Source of the DNA: an uncultured Christensenella sp.
GTDB taxonomy: Bacteria > Bacillota > Clostridia > Christensenellales > Borkfalkiaceae
Assembly: GCA_910586365.1 (NCBI GenBank)
Contig: CAJUGP010000007.1
Coordinates: forward strand, 4,237-68,236
Direction: 5' to 3'
DNA: 64,000 nt
The position numbers were made by a program, and so were the translations under genes. Positions 8,751-15,321 of the stretch are shown here, in pieces (positions within the stretch are counted from its first letter, which is position 1; every line of letters starts with the position of its first letter). The notes under the pieces were generated by a model. The model saw only the letters and a list, made by a program, of their open reading frames with translations, ran no database searches and was not told the origin of the DNA.

Positions 8751-9551
8751 ATGGGAAACAACGTTTCAAGCAATTGGATGCGCAGTTTACAAGAAACCAA
8801 CCGCGATTTTCCTTCCTATTTCCACGCCGAAAAATACGAATCCATCGGCTACAAAGACCATCTTCACCGCAACATCGAAGTATACTGCGTCGTAAAAGGC
8901 AGTTCGCACGTCACAATCAACGAACGCGAATACGATTTAACCGAAGGACAAGCCGTCGTCATTAACAGTATGCAGATTCATTCCTATAAAAATAGCGAGG
9001 GATCAATCGTTTCTTTCTTATTGATAGGATCCAACTATCTGCAACTATTCAACTCGCTGTATCCCGAACGAATCCTCCCCGAATTTTTATTCGATAAAGA
9101 CGCGAACAAGCCTGTTTTGGAGATGATTGATAGAATTGCGGTACAGTATGACGACTTTGACGCCTTCGAAAGCATGGGCTATTCAAATCTCTTGATTCAC
9201 CATATCGTGGGAGCATACGGAACAGAGGTTGCAAAAAAAGGCTCGAAAAGATTTATTTTTTCGGAAATTATTCAATACATTTACGATCATTACACCGAGG
9301 ATCTGTCCCTTACAAGCCTTGCCGAACAGTTCGGCTATGCGCCGCGTTCGCTCGGGCATATGTTCAGCAAATACGTGAAAATGGATATCCGCAATTTTAT
9401 CAACAGCGTCCGCGTCGAAAAGGTTCTCGAGATGAACGCCGACCCCGCTTACCGCGATACGCCCATTCTTAAGCTTGCGCTCTCCTGCGGCTTCAACAGC
9501 GCTTCGAGCTTCTACCGCGCCTACCGCAAAAATTTCGGAAAAACTCGTTGA
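8751..9551 (+). CDS. AraC-family transcriptional regulator
   Basis: 266 residues. The N-terminal 100 residues form a cupin-like sensing domain (HLHRNIEVYCVVKG, then YDLTEGQAVVINSMQIHSY). The last 100 residues carry the two helix-turn-helix units of the AraC DNA-binding domain (LSLTSLAEQFGYAPRSLGHMF and ILKLALSCGFNSASSFYRAYRKNFG). It probably senses a sugar and activates either the divergent SGNH gene or the GH43 transporter operon beyond it. There is no ribosome site before the ATG, and the promoter sits so close that the transcript is probably leaderless. A later in-frame ATG at 8778 also lacks a ribosome site. Confidence 0.9.
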   Translation: MGNNVSSNWMRSLQETNRDFPSYFHAEKYESIGYKDHLHRNIEVYCVVKGSSHVTINEREYDLTEGQAVVINSMQIHSYKNSEGSIVSFLLIGSNYLQLFNSLYPERILPEFLFDKDANKPVLEMIDRIAVQYDDFDAFESMGYSNLLIHHIVGAYGTEVAKKGSKRFIFSEIIQYIYDHYTEDLSLTSLAEQFGYAPRSLGHMFSKYVKMDIRNFINSVRVEKVLEMNADPAYRDTPILKLALSCGFNSASSFYRAYRKNFGKTR

Positions 9552-9559
9552 TATTTTAT

Positions 9560-9584
9560 AACGAACTTCCGCAAGTTCGTTTTC
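9560..9584 (+). terminator. Hairpin after the AraC gene
   Basis: Stem AACGAACTT/AAGTTCGTT with a 4-base loop, then TTC, starting 9 bases after the AraC stop. The T-tract is short. Confidence 0.5.
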
Positions 9585-9645
9585 TGCCGATAAAGGATCG
9601 AAAATCTCGACAAATAGTCCACTGCTTTTTTTATAAAGCACTAAA

Positions 9646-9680
9646 AAATGCCGTCCTTGAATAAAGGCGGCATTTCTGTT
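9646..9680 (+). terminator. Terminator-like hairpin
   Basis: Stem AAATGCCG/CGGCATTT with an inner CCTT/AAGG pair, flanked by A-rich and T-rich ends. Probably a second, bidirectional stop after the AraC gene. The remainder of 9585-9770 is AT-rich with no gene. Confidence 0.55.
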
Positions 9681-9779
9681 TCATGCGTCTTTCGAAAAAA
9701 TTTCTTTAAGTCTTAGATTTTACGTTTGAAAAGTCACGAAATTTTATAGAATTTTTTTGAAAAAATTTTCAAAAATCTA

Positions 9780-9808
9780 TTGACAAACAAAAACCGTTAC
9801 GGTATAAT
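9780..9808 (+). promoter_or_regulatory. Consensus promoter of the ferredoxin operon
   Basis: Perfect TTGACA, 17-base spacer, perfect TATAAT, located 43 bases before the ATG at 9851. Such a strong promoter normally needs a repressor; see the palindrome just downstream. Confidence 0.85.
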
Positions 9809-9815
9809 GCAACTG

Positions 9816-9827
9816 TAACACGTGTTA
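9816..9827. promoter_or_regulatory. Candidate operator palindrome at the transcription start
   Basis: TAACACGTGTTA is a 12-base perfect palindrome starting at the expected +1 of the consensus promoter. A dimeric repressor bound here would block initiation. The regulator is unknown. Confidence 0.5.
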
Positions 9828-9850
9828 AATATATCAAAAAGGAGAAACAA

Positions 9851-10363
9851 ATGGAAAGTTTACAGGAACTGACTTTACTCAGAGCGAAGATCAATGAAAT
9901 TGCATCGTCGCTCGATCGCATCATCGCGCGGATGAGGCAAGAAAACGGAACGGACGCGGCGCCCCGTTCGGGCGGCGACGCCTATGAATCGGTCTATCCC
10001 CTCGTGCAAACGCCCGCCGCATTTTTCAAGGGAAAAAAGCCGACAAGCATAACTTTATCGGGAAATCGGCGCAAAATCGTGCGTACTTGGAAGCAGGTCG
10101 CCGTCGAATTGCTCAAAGACTGCATTCAAGACAGCAGACGGAAAGCGCAGATTCTTGCCCTGCGCGGCGTGGCGGGCGGCAGGAATCGTTCCTTTATCGC
10201 CGCTACCGACGAAAATATGCGCAGCCCCGAAAAAATCGACGATTATATTTATTTGGAATGCCATTACGATACCGAAACACTGTTGCACGTGATACTGGAA
10301 CGCATTCTTGCCCACACCGATTACGATTGCTCTCCGGTTACAATTTCGCTTGCCAACCTATAA
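9851..10363 (+). CDS. Conserved hypothetical protein (unknown function)
   Basis: 170 residues, start supported by AAGGAG 6 bases upstream. Residues 1-35 are helical (ELTLLRAKINEIASSLDRII). The rest holds the block TPAAFFKGKKPTSITL, RTWKQVAVELLKDC, LRGVAGGR, MRSPEKID and YLECHYDTETLLHVI. I recall similar sequences as hypothetical proteins in many Clostridia, sometimes behind an HTH domain, but no function is established. First gene of a three-gene operon with a ferredoxin and another unknown protein under a very strong promoter with a palindromic operator. It may be a regulator of the operon. That is inference only. Confidence 0.75.
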   Translation: MESLQELTLLRAKINEIASSLDRIIARMRQENGTDAAPRSGGDAYESVYPLVQTPAAFFKGKKPTSITLSGNRRKIVRTWKQVAVELLKDCIQDSRRKAQILALRGVAGGRNRSFIAATDENMRSPEKIDDYIYLECHYDTETLLHVILERILAHTDYDCSPVTISLANL

Positions 10364-10375
10364 AAAGGAAACGTT

Positions 10376-10567
10376 ATGAAGAAAAAACTGCTTATTAAAA
10401 CCGAAAACTGTCCGCAAAACCACAAATGCCCCGCCGTAACGATCTGCCCCGTGGGCGCGCTCTCGCAAACGGCGTTTCAAGCGCCCGTCATCGACCACGA
10501 CAAGTGCATTCGCTGCGGGAAATGCTCCACGTTTTGCCCGAAAAAGGCGCTTGTTTTGGGGGAATGA
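10376..10567 (+). CDS. Small 2[4Fe-4S]-type ferredoxin
   Basis: 63 residues. The second cluster is classic: CIRCGKCSTFCP near the C-terminus. The first cluster uses a looser pattern, CPQNHKCPAVTICP, where cysteines are five residues apart, followed by VGAL. This split pattern recurs in a small ferredoxin-like family of Clostridia. Probably carries electrons for an anaerobic redox reaction in the cytoplasm; the partner is unknown. AAAAGGAAACGTT precedes the ATG. The stop overlaps the region of the next start. Confidence 0.85.
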   Translation: MKKKLLIKTENCPQNHKCPAVTICPVGALSQTAFQAPVIDHDKCIRCGKCSTFCPKKALVLGE

Positions 10568-10572
10568 GCGTC

Positions 10573-10971
10573 ATGTTTGAAAATACGGATAAATTTTATC
10601 TGAAAACGCTGAACGCTTACCTCTTTCAATTGACGGCGAAGGATGAAACGGGCAAATACTGCGTACGCTTTGAACCCGACGCGCAGCAAATCGAACTTGC
10701 CGTGCAGACGCTGACGCGCGGCAAAACCAACGATTTTTATTTGGAAAGCGGCGAACCGATTGACGGGTTGATCATGCTGTGCGCCACCGATTACAACGCC
10801 GCGGACCGCAGCGTATACGCCGTGATACAGCGCGTCGACTACGAGAGCAAAACGCCGCCCGAGCTATACGCCAAACGCATGACGGTCGCGGAATTTTCCG
10901 ACCTTGCGGCGCGCTTTCACGAAAAAAAGAGCATAACATGGAAAAGCTGGACGAAAATCGATAAACCGTAA
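10573..10971 (+). CDS. Hypothetical protein of the ferredoxin operon
   Basis: 132 residues from the ATG at 10573, preferred to the ATG at 10564 because the GGGGGA site stands 9 bases before it and touches the earlier codon. No family recognised. The sequence is mixed alpha/beta and soluble (MFENTDKFYLKTLNAYLFQL; SVYAVIQRVDYESKTPPELY), without cysteine clusters or membrane spans. It is the last gene before a strong terminator. Confidence 0.65.
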   Translation: MFENTDKFYLKTLNAYLFQLTAKDETGKYCVRFEPDAQQIELAVQTLTRGKTNDFYLESGEPIDGLIMLCATDYNAADRSVYAVIQRVDYESKTPPELYAKRMTVAEFSDLAARFHEKKSITWKSWTKIDKP

Positions 10972-10977
10972 CTTACC

Positions 10978-11009
10978 CCCCTGCGCCCTTGCCGCAGGGG
11001 ATTTTTTTA
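10978..11009 (+). terminator. Rho-independent terminator of the ferredoxin operon
   Basis: Stem CCCCTGCG/CGCAGGGG with a 7-base loop, followed by ATTTTTTTAT, 6 bases after the stop codon. Confidence 0.9.
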
Positions 11010-11035
11010 TAACATAGCGACGCGCTTGTATGATA

Positions 11036-11071
11036 GAAAAATCCGAACGGCGGAAATTCCGTCGTTCGGAT
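11036..11071 (-). terminator. Terminator of the mannan operon
   Basis: A nearly perfect inverted repeat, 11041-11055 against 11057-11071, followed on the minus strand by TTTTTC. It lies 30 bases beyond the stop of the last GH76 gene. Confidence 0.85.
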
Positions 11072-11101
11072 CAAGGGGAAGGAATGAAAATCAGAATAGG
11101 C

Positions 11102-12760
11102 TTATTTTGCGGAATAGTATCTTGCCAGCATCGCGTAGCAGTGTGCGTTTGCCGCTTGCAGCAAGATCTGGCGCGGATTTTGTTCGGAAATGCCGTTATC
11201 GTGGAACTCGCCCCAGCCCGCGATCCACGCGGGGCAAACGAGCTTATCCTCGGCGCGGTTGTTGTTCCAAGCATAATCGAGCGCGCTGCGCATGTGTTCG
11301 ATATACGCCGTGCAGTCCACCGTTTCGCTCAGATCGATAAAGCCTTCGAGGATAAACGACGTGAACCAGCTGTTGGAATTGTAAGAATACTGCCCCTGTA
11401 CGACCTGCGTATTCGCAAACTGCTTATCGGCAGCAGGCGCAACCTTTTCGTTCCGATCCTTATAAACCTTGGCAACCGCCGTCTGTTTCGCCGCAACGGC
11501 GATCTTGTAAAGCTCGGCGCCCGCCGTCATATACGTTCCCGTGTTATAGGGCAAAATCTGCTCGTCGTACATCTGAATCTGATCGTTCAGATTGTTCATG
11601 TTCTGAAATCCTTCGCGCAAAAAGATCTTATCGCGCAGGCAGCCGTTCGACGTGTTGATCAGAACGCCGTGGCAGAACTCGTAAATTTTCTGCGCCTTGC
11701 TCAGATAATCGGTTGCAAGCGCGCTGAATTTCGCGGCATGATCGTCCGATTTCAACGTTTGGTGCAATTTGGCAAGCATCATCGCCGTGGGCGCGGAAGA
11801 GCAGGCGTTGAGCGAGGCGTGCGTCTCGTCGCTTAAACCGCCGCTGCCCTCGAACATAAATTTCGCGCTCCACTTCCAATAAATGCCGTTCAGGTTTTTC
11901 GTGCTTTCGTATCCCTCGCCGATAATCCAGTTGACGATATTCACCGCTTCGTTGAGATATTCGACTTTGCCGAGATTCACGTATGCGTAATAAAATTCCT
12001 TTGCGACCCAGATATTATCGTCGAAATAAACGCCGCTCATGCCGACCGAATGATTATCGACTATGTTGTTCTCGTTTTTACCCGAATTATAGATCGCGTA
12101 CGCGTTCGCCGTGCCGTCCGTTTGCCCGAACGCGGCGAGATAATGATCGGGATTGTTCCAGGACTGCCCCGTTCCCACGCGCACTTCGCTCACGCGGTAA
12201 TAGCGCAAACCGATGATCAGCTCTTCGAGATAATTTGAAAACGCCGCGTATTCGGGATCGGTCTTTTCCATGTTGAGAAGAATGCCGTTTACCATGGAAA
12301 CCTGCTCGGTATACGGCCACAGAAACGGCACGCCGCCCTGCGGCGTGAGCTTGGAAACCTTGCTCTGCGCATTCCAATATTCCTTTTGAATGAGCTTTGC
12401 GTATTCCACCGCGCGTTCCATATTCACCGCGCCGTGATCGACGGTTTCCGTCCATTCGGCTTTGAGCGTCACGTCGCTTTCGGGGAGATAAGTAGCCCCT
12501 GCCACGCCTGCAAGCGCTTCGCCGTGATACCAACCGTCGAGCGTGTGCCCTTCGCGCTGCGCTTCGGGCAGCGTCACGCTCTCGCCTTCTTTCACCTTCA
12601 CCGTTCTATCCTGCGACATGGTGCCGCCGTTTACGTCGAACTGCACCGTATAATACACGGTTTCTTCTTCGCCGCCGCCGTTCTGACCGCATGCGGCGAA
12701 ACAAATGCAGGAAAGCGCCGCCGCGATCGTGACCGCAAACGCTTTTTTGAAAAATTTCAT
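11102..12760 (-). CDS. GH76 alpha-1,6-mannanase lipoprotein with an N-terminal Listeria-Bacteroides repeat
   Basis: 552 residues from the ATG at 12760 (AAGGAG 7 bases upstream). Signal peptide with lipobox FAAC (Cys24). Residues 37-103 form one Listeria-Bacteroides repeat (FDVNGGTMSQDRTV ... GYWYHG-like, ending VTLKAEW), a small beta-grasp adhesion or spacer module. From about 115 the (alpha/alpha)6-type GH76 domain begins. The family signature YFDDNIW has the paired aspartates 247-248, the expected nucleophile and acid of alpha-1,6-mannanases. GH76 enzymes cut the alpha-1,6-mannan backbone of yeast cell wall or of bacterial lipomannan. Third enzyme gene in the operon; the GH76 gene 1 base upstream is a divergent paralogue. 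Confidence 0.85.
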   Translation of the reverse strand: MKFFKKAFAVTIAAALSCICFAACGQNGGGEEETVYYTVQFDVNGGTMSQDRTVKVKEGESVTLPEAQREGHTLDGWYHGEALAGVAGATYLPESDVTLKAEWTETVDHGAVNMERAVEYAKLIQKEYWNAQSKVSKLTPQGGVPFLWPYTEQVSMVNGILLNMEKTDPEYAAFSNYLEELIIGLRYYRVSEVRVGTGQSWNNPDHYLAAFGQTDGTANAYAIYNSGKNENNIVDNHSVGMSGVYFDDNIWVAKEFYYAYVNLGKVEYLNEAVNIVNWIIGEGYESTKNLNGIYWKWSAKFMFEGSGGLSDETHASLNACSSAPTAMMLAKLHQTLKSDDHAAKFSALATDYLSKAQKIYEFCHGVLINTSNGCLRDKIFLREGFQNMNNLNDQIQMYDEQILPYNTGTYMTAGAELYKIAVAAKQTAVAKVYKDRNEKVAPAADKQFANTQVVQGQYSYNSNSWFTSFILEGFIDLSETVDCTAYIEHMRSALDYAWNNNRAEDKLVCPAWIAGWGEFHDNGISEQNPRQILLQAANAHCYAMLARYYSAK

Positions 12761-12761
12761 G

Positions 12762-13982
12762 TTATTTCTCCTTGATATACTGATAGAAATAGGCAAGCGT
12801 GCCGAAGTTTTCGGAGTTCGCCGCCATATCGAGGACGTTCGCCTTTTCGATCACAGGTTCGCCCGCATCGTTCTTTTTCCACCCCGTCACCCAATTCGAG
12901 GGCATGAGGTTGTCGTGCAAGAATCCGTATGCGCGGTTGAGATTGTGTTCGTATCCCTCAATATAAGAGAGCGTCGCTTCCTTGTCGTGCGGGTAAAGCT
13001 CCGTCCACGATTCGAGCAGCAGCACGTTGAACCAAGGATTATCCGACGTGATTTGAACATCGCCGTTCTGCTCCTTGAACCAATGCCCGTACGCGCCGCG
13101 CGCGCTCGCCTTCGCCTGATCGAGATATTTTGCGTCGTTCGTGATCTCGTAGAGCTTTACGCCCGCGGAAATCATGCTTCCCGTATTATAAGTGAACTTC
13201 CAGGTGTTGATGTTGCCTTCGTTGCCGATATTGTCCCAATAGACGTTATCCGAAGGATCGCGCAGCGTTCGATACGTCCAGTCGTACACGCGCACGGCGC
13301 GTTCCAACCAAACTTCGTCTTGCGTCGCCTCGTACAAACGGGCAAAGAGCAAGGACGCGGGCGCGTTGGAGCAGGTGTTGCGCGAATTTTTCTTCTGCTC
13401 GCACCAATAAATTCCGCCCAGCTCGTCGTCCGCCCAGCCGCTCCAAACGAACTTCGCCACTTCGCCCGAAGTCGTAAGATACTGCTCGTCGCCGAAAATC
13501 TCGTATGCGTTCAGAAATTCGCGGCTGATCCAAATGTTATCGTCGTAATACGTATCGCCCGCCGCCATGCCGACCATGGGCGAGCGCGACGCGCAATAGG
13601 TGTGATAATCGTCGCGGAACGAGCGGTAGTACTCGAACCCCTCGATCGTGCCTTTGTAGTATTCCGTAACGTCCTTTTTCGCGCCCTTGGAAAGGGTGGC
13701 GAGCCGCCAGCTTGCGGCAACCGTTTCGGTATAAGGCCAAACGTAGGCAGGGCTGCGATCGCCCGACGCGTCTTCCGTCACATTGGGGTAGTAATGATAA
13801 ACCGAAAGCACGTCTTTTTCCCAATACTTTTCGCGCACCGACTCGTTAAGGAGAACGGCGCGTTCGGCGTATTCCTTTGCCTTTTCGTTAAACCCTGCAA
13901 ACGGAGCGCCGCCGCAGCCCGTAAACGAAACCGCGCCGAACAGGCAGAAGGCGGAAAGCGCAATGCCGATCGCTCTTTTCAT
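12762..13982 (-). CDS. GH76 alpha-1,6-mannanase lipoprotein
   Basis: 406 residues from the ATG at 13982 (AGGGGGAC site upstream). The start overlaps the stop of the GH125 gene by 4 bases (ATGA), showing coupling. Signal peptide with lipobox FTGC (Cys23). A single GH76 domain follows: VWPYTET near 81-87, the catalytic pair in YYDDNIW (Asp147-Asp148), and WFNVLLLESW toward the end. Shorter than its downstream paralogue because it lacks the Listeria-Bacteroides repeat. The two enzymes may differ in chain length or branching accepted. Confidence 0.87.
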   Translation of the reverse strand: MKRAIGIALSAFCLFGAVSFTGCGGAPFAGFNEKAKEYAERAVLLNESVREKYWEKDVLSVYHYYPNVTEDASGDRSPAYVWPYTETVAASWRLATLSKGAKKDVTEYYKGTIEGFEYYRSFRDDYHTYCASRSPMVGMAAGDTYYDDNIWISREFLNAYEIFGDEQYLTTSGEVAKFVWSGWADDELGGIYWCEQKKNSRNTCSNAPASLLFARLYEATQDEVWLERAVRVYDWTYRTLRDPSDNVYWDNIGNEGNINTWKFTYNTGSMISAGVKLYEITNDAKYLDQAKASARGAYGHWFKEQNGDVQITSDNPWFNVLLLESWTELYPHDKEATLSYIEGYEHNLNRAYGFLHDNLMPSNWVTGWKKNDAGEPVIEKANVLDMAANSENFGTLAYFYQYIKEK

Positions 13983-15319
13983 AAGATTTCGTCCCCCTTT
14001 TTCATTTCCGTTACCGCTAAGGCGAACAGCGTGTTCGCCCAGCAGAACCACGGGCGCGTAAACTCCTTCGGGTCGTCGCAGTGGAAGCCCTCGTGCATGA
14101 CGAGGCAATCCGCGTCGGTTGCGACGAGCGTTTCAAAGCATTTTCTGCGTTCCTCTTTGTCGGCGGAAGTCAAAAGCTGCATCACGATGCCGATATGCCA
14201 GATATACCGATCGGGCGTGTGCGGACTGCCGACCCCGCTCGCCGCTTTGCCGCTGAAATAATAAGGATTGTGCTTGCTTAACAGAAAGCGGCGCGTATTG
14301 CGGTAAATCGGATCGTCTTTGGAACAATAACCCAAATAGGGCAGGCTCAAAAGACTCGGCACGTTCGCGTCGTCCATGAGATTCGCGTTCCCCAACCCGT
14401 CCGTTTCGTACACGTAGATTTTTCCGAATACGGGGTGATCGGTAACGGCGTACTGTTCCAACCCCTCTTTCACGCGCAGATTGATGCGCGCGATGCGCTC
14501 TTGTTCGCTCTGCGTGCCCGTTTTTGCGGCATGCGCGGCAAGATAATCGAGCACAACCGTCGCAAACATGTTCGAGGGCACGAGATAACCGTAATCGCAA
14601 ACGTCGTCGCTCGGGCGGTATCCGTTCCAAATAAGCCCCGTATAGCCCACGGGCGTGCCCTTTCCGCCGTTCTGCAAAGTGGGAAACTGTGGATAGAGCG
14701 GACGGCTGTGATAATACTGCGATTTTTCCGTGTGAAACTGCTCGGTTTCAAACGTATCGAGAATACGCGCGAGCGCGTTTTGAAATCCCTCGTCGTAGAC
14801 GGAATAATCGCCCGTCGTTTCTGCATACTGCTGCGCAAGCCAAAGCGGATAGCAAAGCGAATCGATTTCAAACTTGCGTTCCCAAACCCAAGGGCTGTCG
14901 TAATCGGTTAAATCGTCTTTGTGCCCTCTGCCGTTGGGATCGCGGTTGAACGCGTTGGCATAGGGATCGAGCGCAATATAATAGAACTGCCGTTTCAAAA
15001 GACCCTTGATAAGCCGTTTCACGTCGCCGTCCACGTTGCAATAAGGAAGGTATCCCGTGACCTGCACCGAAGAATCGCGCAGCCACATGGCGGGGATGTC
15101 GCCCGTCAGCATAAAGATACTTCCGTCCGCAAGCGTTTCGGTCGCCGTATCCAACGAGGAGAAAAAGCACTTTGTAAACATGGTGCGCACTTTTTCGTCC
15201 GCAATTGTCTGCGCAAATTCCGCAACGAGCCGACGCATTTGAGCGTAAGAATAATTCCCGTTGAGTTCCGCAGCGGAAGGAGAACCCTTCCGCTCGGAAA
15301 CGTTTGTTGCCGCATGCAT
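13979..15319 (-). CDS. GH125 exo-alpha-1,6-mannosidase, cytoplasmic
   Basis: 446 residues from the ATG at 15319, which has GAAAGGA upstream. The longer frame upstream overlaps the LGFP gene and is not protein-like. The family GH125 signature is strong: GDIPAMWLRDSSVQV (73-87), NRDPNGRGHKDD, WERKFEIDSLCYPLWLA (146-162) and late GVGSPHTPDRYIWHIGI. These metal-independent enzymes invert alpha-1,6-linked mannose at the non-reducing end. No signal peptide is present, so it works inside the cell on imported oligosaccharides. It is sandwiched between the LGFP surface protein (2 bases upstream) and the first GH76 gene. Confidence 0.9.
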   Translation of the reverse strand: MHAATNVSERKGSPSAAELNGNYSYAQMRRLVAEFAQTIADEKVRTMFTKCFFSSLDTATETLADGSIFMLTGDIPAMWLRDSSVQVTGYLPYCNVDGDVKRLIKGLLKRQFYYIALDPYANAFNRDPNGRGHKDDLTDYDSPWVWERKFEIDSLCYPLWLAQQYAETTGDYSVYDEGFQNALARILDTFETEQFHTEKSQYYHSRPLYPQFPTLQNGGKGTPVGYTGLIWNGYRPSDDVCDYGYLVPSNMFATVVLDYLAAHAAKTGTQSEQERIARINLRVKEGLEQYAVTDHPVFGKIYVYETDGLGNANLMDDANVPSLLSLPYLGYCSKDDPIYRNTRRFLLSKHNPYYFSGKAASGVGSPHTPDRYIWHIGIVMQLLTSADKEERRKCFETLVATDADCLVMHEGFHCDDPKEFTRPWFCWANTLFALAVTEMKKGDEIL

Positions 15320-15321
15320 GA

